Origin: Streptomyces cavernicola | GTDB taxonomy: Bacteria; Actinomycetota; Actinomycetes; Streptomycetales; Streptomycetaceae | Direction of reading: 5' to 3' | DNA length: 64,000 nt | Assembly (NCBI RefSeq): GCF_029968035.1 | Contig: NZ_JASCIQ010000014.1 | Location: 1-64,000 of the forward strand | In this document: piece after piece, positions 8,190-15,697 of the stretch | How positions within the stretch are numbered: position 1 is the stretch's first letter | How the letters are laid out: each line of letters begins with the position of its first letter | Made by a program: the position numbers and the translations under genes | Notes under the pieces: generated by a model | What the model was told of the DNA's origin: nothing | Seen by the model: the letters and a program-made list of their open reading frames with translations, nothing else | Databases searched by the model: none

Positions 8190-9350
8190 TCAGGGGCGCA
8201 GTCCGGTCAAGCGCGCTTTGGTTCGCTGGACGTCCTCCGTGGACGGCGGTCGGGCCCCGGCGGCCCAGCCGTTCGCGCCCCAGTCGGCGGTGAGCAGCGA
8301 AAGAGAGACGTCGTTCGCGGCCAGCGCGCTGGTGTCGGCGTTGCGGACGGACTCCGGTGCGTTCGGGTCGTAGCCGAGCTTCGGCTTGTAACAGGTCGCG
8401 CAGGAAGCCGGATCGGGGACGTACGAGAACGTGTAGTTCCGCGCCTTGCCGAGGTTGGTGAAGGCGACCCCACCGTCAGGGTGCGCCGGATAGTTGATGT
8501 TGAGCGTGGCGCCGGCCGGCAGCAGCGGTCCTGTGTCGGCGGTCCGCGCGAGGCGCTCGACGACCCGCTCGGCGAACGCCGCCGCCTGGGGTGCGGACGG
8601 GTAGCGGTCGTCCGGGTTCGTCAGGTCGGCGTCGGCGCTGACGGCGATCGCCGGTATGCCCGCATCCGCTGCGGCGACCGTGGCCCCCACCGTTCCGGAG
8701 TGGTTGACGGCGGTGCCCGCGTTCGCCCCGGCGTTGACACCGGAGACGACGAGGTCCGGTGCGGCGCTGCCGAAAACGTGCTCAAGGCCGAAGTTGACGG
8801 CGTCTCCGGGAGTGCCGGTCACCGACCAGATGTCCGGCTCGGCCTGCTCGGCGCGGATCGTCGCCTTGGCGGAGAGGGTCAGGCCGGTGCCGCGCCCCGA
8901 CTGGTCCTCGGCGGGTGCGACGATCACCGCCTTGTGCCCCGCCCCCTTCAGGGCGGCCTGCAACTGCCGTATGTACGGGTGGCGGTAGCCGTCGTCGTTG
9001 CTGATCAGGATGCGCAGCGGCCGGTCGTCCGCCCCCGCCGCGAGCCGGGGTTGTCCGGCGACGGCCGGTCCCGATCCGGTGACGAGGACGGTCGTCGCGA
9101 CCGCGGTACCTAGGGGGCGTCTCCCCGATCTTTGCGGGTCCGCGACGCCTGGCACGCTCCCCCAAGCTCTCGGCTGCGCTCGAGCAGGGAGGTACCCCCA
9201 TCGCCGCACGCCCGAATCACCCAAGTACCTCCAGTACGAGGGAGATCCGGTCGCACGCCGAGAGCACGCACCAGACGCCGCGGCCTGATCCGCAAAGATC
9301 GGAGAGACACCCCCTAGCACTGCGAACGCTTTTCGTACGGGACTCCACAT
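8190..9350 (-). CDS. SurE-like 5'/3'-nucleotidase, signal peptide interrupted by an in-frame MITE
   Basis: A 386-codon frame from ATG 9350 (GGAGG five bases upstream). The catalytic part is a SurE-family phosphatase with LRILISNDDGYRHP (metal-binding Asp-Asp), TPGDAVNFGL, VVSGVNAGANAG and NHSGTVGAT. The N-terminus begins MWSPVRKAFAVLG, then 68 residues encoded by a MITE (9110-9317), then TAVATTVLVTG and an Ala-Gly cleavage-like site. Removing the element rejoins the halves into a perfect Sec signal peptide in the same frame, so the ancestral enzyme was exported and about 318 residues long. The present product may be mis-targeted. An internal GTG at 9155 could restart translation but has poor ribosome-binding spacing. 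Confidence 0.85.
   Translation of the reverse strand: MWSPVRKAFAVLGGVSPIFADQAAASGACSRRATGSPSYWRYLGDSGVRRWGYLPARAQPRAWGSVPGVADPQRSGRRPLGTAVATTVLVTGSGPAVAGQPRLAAGADDRPLRILISNDDGYRHPYIRQLQAALKGAGHKAVIVAPAEDQSGRGTGLTLSAKATIRAEQAEPDIWSVTGTPGDAVNFGLEHVFGSAAPDLVVSGVNAGANAGTAVNHSGTVGATVAAADAGIPAIAVSADADLTNPDDRYPSAPQAAAFAERVVERLARTADTGPLLPAGATLNINYPAHPDGGVAFTNLGKARNYTFSYVPDPASCATCYKPKLGYDPNAPESVRNADTSALAANDVSLSLLTADWGANGWAAGARPPSTEDVQRTKARLTGLRP
9110..9317. mobile_element. MITE copy 1, inside the surE-like gene
   Basis: This is a non-coding element of about 204 bases with terminal inverted repeats (GGGGGCGTCTCCCCGATCTT at one end, GGGGGTGTCTCTCCGATCTT read from the other). It is flanked by CTAG at 9110-9113 and 9314-9317. 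A 4-base CTAG duplication is what IS5-group transposases make. It is nearly identical, in inverted orientation, to the element at 14048-14216, but is 39 bases longer because it carries an extra 44-base GC-rich segment. No transposase is encoded. Distance between the two CTAG copies is 204 bases, a multiple of three. Confidence 0.85.
9157..9200. repeat. 44-base GC-rich repeat nested in MITE copy 1
   Basis: The segment starting CTCCCCCAAGCTCTCGGCTG and ending GGAGGTACCCCCA is present in MITE copy 1 but absent from copy 2. It has imperfect dyad symmetry. From memory, it resembles a short interspersed repeat found many times in Streptomyces genomes; this was not checked by search. Confidence 0.5.
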
Positions 9351-9387
9351 GGGCCCTCCAGAGGTAACAGCGCGATGGGTGCGATGC

Positions 9388-9416
9388 ATCACAGCGGATC
9401 CCTGACGAACCGTCAA
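9388..9416 (-). promoter_or_regulatory. Candidate promoter for the surE-like gene
   Basis: On the minus strand TTGACG (9416-9411) and TGTGAT (9393-9388) are separated by exactly 17 bases, about 38 bases upstream of ATG 9350. This matches a vegetative HrdB-type promoter. Confidence 0.45.
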
Positions 9417-9485
9417 TCCAACTGGTCGGTATGGAGATAACGGTTCGGTCGACGGGGTTCAGGCCGTGTGGGAGCGCGCGCGGGG

Positions 9486-10292
9486 TCAGTCCGACAGTTC
9501 CCACAGCAGTCGGTAGTACCCGATCCGGTTCCAGTCGGGCTCCACCCCGTACGCGTCGAGCAGCGGCTCTTCCCAACCCGGGCCGTAGTTCCACCGGGTG
9601 CTCCACGTGGCGGCGGCGAGGTCGGCCCAGCGGTCCGCGATGCCGAGCGTGCCGAGGTCGACGTGGCCGGTGCACGCGCCGTCGTCGCCGACCAGGGTGT
9701 TGGGAGCGCAGGCGTCGCCGTGGCAGACCACGAGCCGGTCGACGGGCGGGATGTCGGCGAGCACGCCGAGCGCCTGATCGAGGGTGCCGAAGTGACGCAG
9801 TTCCTCCGGCCAGTCCGCCGGGTCGATCAGGCCCGCCGCCGCCCGTTCCCGTACGCACCGCAGGCGCAGTTCGGCGGACCAGTCGAACGGGCAGTCGGCG
9901 ACGGGCAGGGCGTCGTGCAGCGCCCGCAGCCCGGAGCCGACCGCGCGGACCGCCGTGCCGGGGTCGCACTGCCAGTGCTCGTCCACCGCCGAACGTCCGG
10001 GCAGGCCTCGCGTGACGATCCACGAGCCCGCGGAGTCGGCCCCCTCCCCCAGCACCCGCGGCACCACGGTGAACCCCGCCGCCCACCGCAGGCGCGCCAC
10101 CTCGGCGGCCAGGTCGATGCCGCTGCCCGCCGGCGTCCACTTCACGAACCGCCGTGCGTCGCCGAGGCCGACCTGAAAGGTCAGCCCGCCGAGTTCGTTC
10201 CGCCAGACGGCTCGTACAGGCAGCTGCCCCGCCGCGAGCTCGGTGACGATGCGTGGCGGATCCACGGGCCCTTGGGGCGGCATGGCGATCAT
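9486..10292 (-). CDS. Aminoglycoside phosphotransferase-like kinase
   Basis: A 268-residue protein with the APH fold. It has a beta-rich N-lobe (QVGLGDARRFVKWTP with the ATP-binding Lys), the Brenner-type catalytic motif VVCHGDACAPNTLV (His-Gly-Asp and Asn), and the DxG-like metal site HVDLGTLGIADRWADL. Length and motifs fit the APH(3')/fructosamine-kinase superfamily. It may modify an aminoglycoside or another small hydroxylated compound; resistance cannot be claimed from sequence. ATG 10292 was chosen; ATG 10283 is an alternative. It is divergent from the PaaX-type regulator gene. Confidence 0.85.
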   Translation of the reverse strand: MIAMPPQGPVDPPRIVTELAAGQLPVRAVWRNELGGLTFQVGLGDARRFVKWTPAGSGIDLAAEVARLRWAAGFTVVPRVLGEGADSAGSWIVTRGLPGRSAVDEHWQCDPGTAVRAVGSGLRALHDALPVADCPFDWSAELRLRCVRERAAAGLIDPADWPEELRHFGTLDQALGVLADIPPVDRLVVCHGDACAPNTLVGDDGACTGHVDLGTLGIADRWADLAAATWSTRWNYGPGWEEPLLDAYGVEPDWNRIGYYRLLWELSD

Positions 10293-10426
10293 GGACTCAT
10301 TGTCGCCGAGGAGAGCGGCGGCGCGGGCAACTTCAACTCCCGTTGCCGTCGGCCTCGTTGACCGGTGTCGAATGCCGTTGCCATGACGGTCGTCCAGCAT
10401 GTGAAACGGTGACCTAGGATGGGGCC

Positions 10427-11284
10427 GTGGCGAGGGTGACGGGCAGCGAGAACGAGGACTGGGGACCGGCGGGGCATGTGCCGCCGCGGCAGTCCATTGT
10501 GACGATCTACGGTCTCTACGGAGCGTCCGGCGGGAACTGGATGTCCGTGGCCTCCCTCGTCCACCTCCTGGCCGACCTCGGGATCGACGAGGCGGCCGTG
10601 CGCTCCGCCGTCTCCCGGCTCAAGCGCAACGGCATGCTGGAGTCCGAGTCCCGCGAAGGGGCCGCCGGCTACCGCCTCTCGGAAGGTGCGGAGGCGATGC
10701 TGCGCAACGGCCGGGAGCGCATCTTCCAGGCCCGCCGCGCCACCCTCGACGAGGGCTGGGTCCTGGTCGTCTTCTCGGTCCCGGAGTCGCAGCGGGCCAA
10801 ACGGCACACGCTGCGCACCGAGTTGACCCGGCTCGGCTTCGGCGCGGTGTCCTCCGGGGTGTGGATCGCGCCCGGACACGTGCACGACGAGGTGGAGGCG
10901 ATGCTGGCCCGCCTCGAGCTGCGCTCGTACACGGACGTCTTCCGGTCCGACTACCTCGCGGTGGCCCCCGACCTGTCGGCCAAGGTGCGCACCTGGTGGG
11001 ACACCGAGAGCCTGCAGGCGCTGTACCTCCGGTTCCTCGCCACCCACCGACCGGTGGTCGAGCGCCTGGAGCGGGGCGAGAAGCTGTCCGACGCGGAGGC
11101 CTTCGTCGCGCATGTGCGGGTGCTCACGGACTGGCGCCGGCTCGTGTACCTGGACCCGGGTGTGGCCCGGGAGTTGCTGCCCGCGAAGTGGAGCGGCACC
11201 GAGGCCTCCGAGGTCTTCGACGAGCTGCACGCACGGCTCGCGGGACCGGCCCGACGCCATGTGACGCGAGTCCGGTCCCGCTGA
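10427..11284 (+). CDS. PaaX-family transcriptional regulator
   Basis: A 285-residue regulator with the PaaX layout. It has an N-terminal winged helix (residues 35-75, NWMSVASLVHLLADLGIDEA then RSAVSRLKRNGML), the central domain beginning GWVLVVFSVPE, and the C-terminal helical domain (YLRFLATHRPVVERLE, VLTDWRRLVYLDP). Family members repress aromatic acid catabolism genes and bind CoA thioesters. Here the genes that follow on the opposite strand encode an amino acid permease and kynureninase, so tryptophan/kynurenine use is a plausible target; that is inference. Start GTG 10427. Confidence 0.88.
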   Translation: MARVTGSENEDWGPAGHVPPRQSIVTIYGLYGASGGNWMSVASLVHLLADLGIDEAAVRSAVSRLKRNGMLESESREGAAGYRLSEGAEAMLRNGRERIFQARRATLDEGWVLVVFSVPESQRAKRHTLRTELTRLGFGAVSSGVWIAPGHVHDEVEAMLARLELRSYTDVFRSDYLAVAPDLSAKVRTWWDTESLQALYLRFLATHRPVVERLERGEKLSDAEAFVAHVRVLTDWRRLVYLDPGVARELLPAKWSGTEASEVFDELHARLAGPARRHVTRVRSR

Positions 11285-11297
11285 GCGGCCACTCCGG

Positions 11298-12734
11298 TCA
11301 GGCGGCTTCGGCCGTACGCGCCGTTCGCCGCCGGATGCCGAGCAGGTACACGGCGGACAGCAGCAGCGTGAAGCCGCCGCCGACGAGCGCCGCGTCGAGC
11401 ATCGGCGGTACGACGGCCGCCGTGGCCACGACCGCGAGCACCCCGGCGATGCCGACCCAGGCGGTGATCCGCCCGCCGGGCGTCCGGCCGCCGCGCTCCC
11501 CCGCGACCGCCGGGTCCTGCCCGCGCCGGAAGCGCAGGTACGAAGCGAGGATCAGCAGCCAGACCAGCAGGATCGCGAAGATCGCGATGGACACGAGGGC
11601 GTCGAAGACGTTGTCCACCCCGTAGCCGGCCAGTCCGGCGGCGACGGCGATGCCGCAGGCCGAGCCGAGCAGCGCGTTGACCGGCACGCCCCGCCCGTTC
11701 AGCTTGCCGAGCGCCTTCGGCGCGAGGCGCTCGTGCCCCAGGGAGTGCAGCAGCCGGCTGGCCCCGTAGAGGTTGGCGTTCGCGGCGGAGACGGCGGCGA
11801 CCAGGACGACTGCGTTGGTGAGCGAGGCCGCGGCCGGCACGCCGATGTCCGCGAAGACCTGGACGAACGGGCTGGCCTGCACACTGCCGTCGCCGGCGGC
11901 GCTGTCCCGCCAGGGGATCAGCGCGATCACCAGCGAGATCGACACGACGTAGAAGAGTCCGAGGCGCCACACCAGGGAGCGCATGGCCGTACGGATGGAC
12001 CGGCCGGGGTCGGAGGTCTCGGCCGCCGAGATGAACGTGGTCTCGAACCCGGCGAAGGCGAACATCACCACGGCCATCGCCACCCACACCGCGCCCGAGC
12101 CCTCGGGGAAGAAGCCGCCGTCGCCCGTCACGTTCCCGAGCCCGGCGGCGGGTGTGCCCGGCAGTCCGAAGAAGACGAGGAGCGCGCCGCACACGATGAA
12201 CACGAGGAGTGCGGTGACCTTGACGGTGGAGAACCAGAACTCGGCGACGCCGAACGACTTCACGCTCACCAGGTTCACGCCGAGCACGATCCCGGCGACC
12301 AGCACGATGCCGACGGTCGTCGGCAGCTGCGGCCACCAGAACTGCAGGTAGAGGGCGGCGGCCACGACCTCGCCGCCGACCGCGACCACGGCGCCCAGCC
12401 AGTACAGCCAGCGGACGAGGAAGCCCGCCCACGGCCCGAGGTAGCGGCGCGCCACGGCGCCGAAGGAGCCCCGCTCGGGGTGCGCGATCGTCAGCTCGCC
12501 GAGCACCAGGCCGATGATGCCGACGAGGGTGGCACCGAGCGCGTACGACACGATCACGGCCGGGCCCGCGGTGGCGATGGCCGAGCCGGAGCCGAGGAAC
12601 AGGCCGGTGCCGAGCGCCGAGCCGAGGCCGATCATGGTGATCTGGCGGTGCGTCAGACTCCGCTGCAGTTCGGGCTCTTCGGCCACCGAAGGTTCCGTCG
12701 CGGTCCGGGCTGCGGGCCCGGTCGGGGCCGTCAT
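11298..12734 (-). CDS. APC-family amino acid permease
   Basis: A 478-residue transporter with about twelve transmembrane helices. It has the signature start of helix 1 (IGLGSALGTGLFLGSGSAI) and the amphipathic loop GELTIAHPERGSFGAVARRY typical of the AAT/GABA-permease group. The ATG at 12734 overlaps the kynureninase stop codon as ATGA, so the two genes are translationally coupled. Import of tryptophan, kynurenine or a related aromatic amino acid is suggested by this coupling but not shown by sequence. Confidence 0.9.
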   Translation of the reverse strand: MTAPTGPAARTATEPSVAEEPELQRSLTHRQITMIGLGSALGTGLFLGSGSAIATAGPAVIVSYALGATLVGIIGLVLGELTIAHPERGSFGAVARRYLGPWAGFLVRWLYWLGAVVAVGGEVVAAALYLQFWWPQLPTTVGIVLVAGIVLGVNLVSVKSFGVAEFWFSTVKVTALLVFIVCGALLVFFGLPGTPAAGLGNVTGDGGFFPEGSGAVWVAMAVVMFAFAGFETTFISAAETSDPGRSIRTAMRSLVWRLGLFYVVSISLVIALIPWRDSAAGDGSVQASPFVQVFADIGVPAAASLTNAVVLVAAVSAANANLYGASRLLHSLGHERLAPKALGKLNGRGVPVNALLGSACGIAVAAGLAGYGVDNVFDALVSIAIFAILLVWLLILASYLRFRRGQDPAVAGERGGRTPGGRITAWVGIAGVLAVVATAAVVPPMLDAALVGGGFTLLLSAVYLLGIRRRTARTAEAA

Positions 12735-14011
12735 CGGGCGTCCGCCGATGTCTTCGCCCCGGCGCGCACGAGGTCGGCGAGGACGGCCATGCCGCGGTAC
12801 ACCTCGTCGTACGAGGTGCTGAGCGGGGCGAGGCCGATCCGGATGCCGTCCGGGGCGCGGAAGTCCGGGACGACGCCGCGCTTCCACAGCTCCTGCGTCA
12901 GCTCGCGGAAGTCGGCACGGCACAGGGTGACATGACCTCCGCGCTCGTCGGCGGCGAGCGGCGAGGCGACCCGGACGCCGTGCTCGGTGAGCCAGGCGTG
13001 CGCCAACTCCAGGGAGAACTCAGTCAGTTGGACGGACTTGGCGCGCACCGCCTCGATGCCCGCCTCCTCCAGCATGTCCAGGCTCGAGAGGAGCGGCACC
13101 ATCGCGAGAATCGGCGGGGTGCCGCTGAGCGCGGAGCGCACGCCCGGCGCCGGGACGTAGCCCTGCTCCATCTCGAAGGCGTCCTTGCGCCCCATCCAGC
13201 CCCAGACGGGCTGCTGCGTGGCGTCCTGGTGGCGTCGGGCGATGTAGCCGAACGCGGGCGCGCCGGGGCCGCCGTTGAGGTACTTGTACGTGCAGCCGAC
13301 CGCGAAGTCGGCTTCCCAGGCGTCCAGTCGGACGGGTACGGAGCCTGCGGAGTGGCACAGGTCCCACAGGACCGGGGCGCCCGCGGCGTGCGCGGTGCGG
13401 GTGATGGCGGCGCCGTCGGCCAGGTGTCCTGAGCGGTAGGCGACGTGGCTGAGGACGACCAGCGCGGTGTCCGGGCCGACGGCCGCGGCGACCTGCTCGT
13501 CCGTGACGCCCGCCGCCGGGTCGGCCTCGATCCAGCGCAGCCGCAGTCCGCGCTCGGCGGCGATGCCTTCGAGTACGTAGCGGTCGGTGGGGAAGTTGTC
13601 CGTGTCGAGCACGATCTCGTGCCGGCCGGGTGTGAGGTCGAGGGCTGCGCGCGCCAGCTTGTAGAGCATGACGGTGGTCGAATCCGCGACGACCGTCTGG
13701 CCTGCGGCAGCACCGAGGGCCGCGGCGGCGATGCGGTCGCCGACGGACTGCGGCCAGTCAAGCCAGCCGTCGGTCCAGCCGCGGATCAGGCGGCCCGCCC
13801 ACTCCTCGGCGACGAAGCGCTCCATCCGCTCGGCGGTGGCGGCGAGCGGGCGGCCGAGCGAGTTGCCGTCGAGGTAGGCGATCACATCGCCGCCCTCCGG
13901 GGTGAGGAAGTGGTCGCGGTAGGCGCGCAGCGGGTCTGCGGCGTCCAGCTCCTGCGCACGTCGCGCCAGGTCGTCCTGGGTGCGTGCGGATGAGGTCACG
14001 GGGTCGGTCAC
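12731..14011 (-). CDS. kynU: Kynureninase
   Basis: A 426-residue PLP enzyme that splits L-kynurenine to anthranilate and alanine. Visible features are AYLDGNSLGRP near the N-terminus, VLSHVAYRSGHLAD, LCHSAGSVPVRLD, the PLP-lysine motif GCTYKYLNGGPGAPAF, and the C-terminal PDGIRIGLAPLSTSYDEV. Length equals the family norm. GTG 14011 was chosen because the homologous protein begins a few residues later and AAAGG lies upstream; longer frames run into the MITE. It is first in a two-gene operon with the permease. The leader contains MITE copy 2 and the promoter lies beyond it. Confidence 0.93.
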   Translation of the reverse strand: MTDPVTSSARTQDDLARRAQELDAADPLRAYRDHFLTPEGGDVIAYLDGNSLGRPLAATAERMERFVAEEWAGRLIRGWTDGWLDWPQSVGDRIAAAALGAAAGQTVVADSTTVMLYKLARAALDLTPGRHEIVLDTDNFPTDRYVLEGIAAERGLRLRWIEADPAAGVTDEQVAAAVGPDTALVVLSHVAYRSGHLADGAAITRTAHAAGAPVLWDLCHSAGSVPVRLDAWEADFAVGCTYKYLNGGPGAPAFGYIARRHQDATQQPVWGWMGRKDAFEMEQGYVPAPGVRSALSGTPPILAMVPLLSSLDMLEEAGIEAVRAKSVQLTEFSLELAHAWLTEHGVRVASPLAADERGGHVTLCRADFRELTQELWKRGVVPDFRAPDGIRIGLAPLSTSYDEVYRGMAVLADLVRAGAKTSADAR

Positions 14012-14047
14012 GATGGGGCGCCTTTCAGGGTGGTTCGTCCGGCGGCC

Positions 14048-14216
14048 CCAGGGGGTGTCTCTCCGATCTTTGCGGATCAGGCCGCGGCGTCTGGTGCGTG
14101 CTCTCGGCGTGCGACCGGATCTCCCTCGTACTGGACGTACTTGGGTGATTCGGGCGTGCGGCGAGAGTGCGTGCCAGGCGTCGCGGACCAGCAAAGATCG
14201 GGGAGACGCCCCCTAG
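14048..14216. mobile_element. MITE copy 2, in the kynU leader
   Basis: A 169-base element with the same imperfect terminal repeats as MITE copy 1 (GGGGTGTCTCTCCGATCTTT at one end, the reverse of AGATCGGGGAGACGCCCCCT at the other) in the opposite orientation. It lacks the 44-base insert of copy 1. The right flank is CTAG (14213-14216); the left flank reads CCAG (14048-14051), consistent with one mutated target-site copy. It sits between the kynU promoter and its start codon, so its dyad is likely transcribed as a long hairpin. Confidence 0.82.
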
Positions 14217-14278
14217 GGGCGCACGACGGCAGACGCGCAGCACGGTCGGCGAGCACGACCGACCGCGGCGTCCAGTCG

Positions 14279-14307
14279 ATTATTGGACGACCGTCACCAA
14301 GTTGCAA
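14279..14307 (-). promoter_or_regulatory. Candidate promoter of the kynU-permease operon
   Basis: On the minus strand TTGCAA (14307-14302) and AATAAT (14284-14279) are separated by 17 bases, a good match to a sigma70-type promoter in otherwise GC-rich DNA. It would give a kynU leader of about 260 bases containing MITE copy 2. Confidence 0.55.
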
Positions 14308-14333
14308 GACCCTGTTTCCCCTCGGCGGGAGGC

Positions 14334-14484
14334 GGGGGCCCAGGAGGCCTGGGGCCTGGGGCCCAGGAGGCCTGGGGCCCAGGAGGCCTGGGGCCCAGGA
14401 GGCCTGGGGCCCAGGAGGCCTGGGGCCCAGGAGGCCTGGGGCCTGGGGGCGTGGGGCCTGGGGGCGTGGGGGCCTGGGGCCTGT
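14334..14484. repeat. 17-base GC-rich tandem repeat
   Basis: At least six near-identical copies of a unit containing CAGGAGGCCTGGGGCC occur head to tail, then three degenerate GTGGGGCCTGGGGGC copies. Each unit contains the palindrome AGGCCT and CAGG..CCTG symmetry, so the array can fold into many alternative hairpins. It lies in the 310-base gap upstream of the kynU promoter and past the end of the alcohol dehydrogenase gene; no gene is present. Confidence 0.85.
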
Positions 14485-14526
14485 GGACGACAGGCCCCCG
14501 GGGCCGTGACCGCACCCGGGCCGGCC

Positions 14527-15588
14527 TCAGGGGTGGACCAGCACCTTCACCTGTTCCTCGCGTCCCGCGCCGAGCAGCGCCTCGTAACCGTCCTGGATCG
14601 CCCGTTCCAGCGGGATGCGGGTGGTGATGAAAGGCGCGGCGTCGAGGACGCCGCGGCGGAGGGCGGCGATCACGGCGGGGAAGTCCGCGCCGGAGTAGCC
14701 GATGGTGGAGGTGAGGGAGGTCTCGGTGAGCATCAGCTGGGTGGGCGCGATCTGCGCGGGCTGCTCCCACACCGCGAGGTTGACCGCGGTGCCGCGTTTA
14801 CGGAGCGAGCCGAGCGCGGTGTCCAGGGTGACCTGAAGGCCGGACGCGTCGAAGGCGACGTCCGCGCCCAGGCCGTCCATGAGGTCCCGTACCCGCGCGG
14901 GCACGTCGTCCCGCGTCGGGTCGAGCACCGTGTCGGCGCCGAGGCGGGCGGCCAGCTCCCGGCGGGCGGTGCTGGGTTCGCTGACGGCGACCAGTCGCGC
15001 ACCGGTCGCGCCGAGGGCGGACAGCACGCCGAGGCCGATCGGCCCGGCGCCGACGACCAGGGCGGTGGCCCCGGGCGGAAGCTCCGCCCGGCGCACGGCG
15101 TGCCAGGCCACGGCGAGGGGTTCGACGAGGGCGCCGACGTCGGTGCCGATGCCGTCCGGCAGCCGGTGCACCATCCGCCGCGGCAGCACCGCGTACTCAG
15201 AGAGGCCGCCGCCCCAGCCGTTGATGCCGACGAAGCCCGACTGCAGGCACAGGTTGTAGTCGCCCCGGCGGCAGTACGCGCAGGTGTCGTCGTAGAGCTC
15301 GGGCTCGACGCAGACAGCGTCGCCGACGGCGAGCCCGGTGACGCCCGCGCCGACCTCGGTGATCCGGCCGGCGAACTCGTGGCCCATGATCACCGGCGCG
15401 CCCTCGCCGGTGATCGGGTGCGGGGCGTCGAGGCCGAAGGCGGCCGGGCCCGCCTGGTAGAGGTGCAGGTCGGAGCCGCAGATCCCGCACCACTCGACCT
15501 TGATCTTGACGGTGCCGGGCCGCAGTTCGGGCTCCGGCACGTCGTCCAGGCGCAGGTCCTCGGGTCCGTGCAGGCGCAGTGCGCGCAT
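14527..15588 (-). CDS. Zinc-dependent alcohol dehydrogenase (butanediol/sorbitol dehydrogenase type)
   Basis: A 353-residue medium-chain dehydrogenase. The catalytic zinc site is WCGICGSDLHLY and MGHEFAGRITEVG, and the NAD(P)-binding turn is VVGAGPIGLGVLSALGA. In the structural zinc loop only three of the usual four cysteines are seen (TCAYCRRGDYNLC, with Asp residues where the first Cys usually is). Overall most like 2,3-butanediol or sorbitol dehydrogenases. ATG 15588 begins the conserved MRALRLHGPEDLRL. It is 109 bases downstream of the VOC gene and probably in its operon, controlled by the divergent PadR regulator. Confidence 0.88.
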   Translation of the reverse strand: MRALRLHGPEDLRLDDVPEPELRPGTVKIKVEWCGICGSDLHLYQAGPAAFGLDAPHPITGEGAPVIMGHEFAGRITEVGAGVTGLAVGDAVCVEPELYDDTCAYCRRGDYNLCLQSGFVGINGWGGGLSEYAVLPRRMVHRLPDGIGTDVGALVEPLAVAWHAVRRAELPPGATALVVGAGPIGLGVLSALGATGARLVAVSEPSTARRELAARLGADTVLDPTRDDVPARVRDLMDGLGADVAFDASGLQVTLDTALGSLRKRGTAVNLAVWEQPAQIAPTQLMLTETSLTSTIGYSGADFPAVIAALRRGVLDAAPFITTRIPLERAIQDGYEALLGAGREEQVKVLVHP

Positions 15589-15697
15589 GGTCGGTCGGTC
15601 CTCTCCGGTCGGAGGGTCTCGTACGTCAAAGGTCTCGTACGGGCAAGGAGCTCGCACGGGCAGCGGAATCGGGGGCGGTCAGGGGGATCGGGGACGG

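Noticed and set aside
9110..9310. Small open frame with a near copy at 13980-14216, resembling a conserved 66-residue peptide
   Set aside because: The similarity is explained by the two MITE copies; the frame ends at the element boundaries and is not a gene.
9486..10292. Calling the APH-fold protein an aminoglycoside resistance gene
   Set aside because: Catalytic motifs show a kinase fold shared with many non-resistance enzymes; substrate cannot be read from sequence.
14334..14484. Possible CRISPR array
   Set aside because: Repeats are directly adjacent without unique spacers and there are no cas genes.
14294..14770. Collagen-like Gly-Pro-Gln repeat protein on the minus strand
   Set aside because: The repeats are produced by translating the 17-base DNA minisatellite; the rest of the frame is a shadow of the alcohol dehydrogenase gene and there is no ribosome-binding site.
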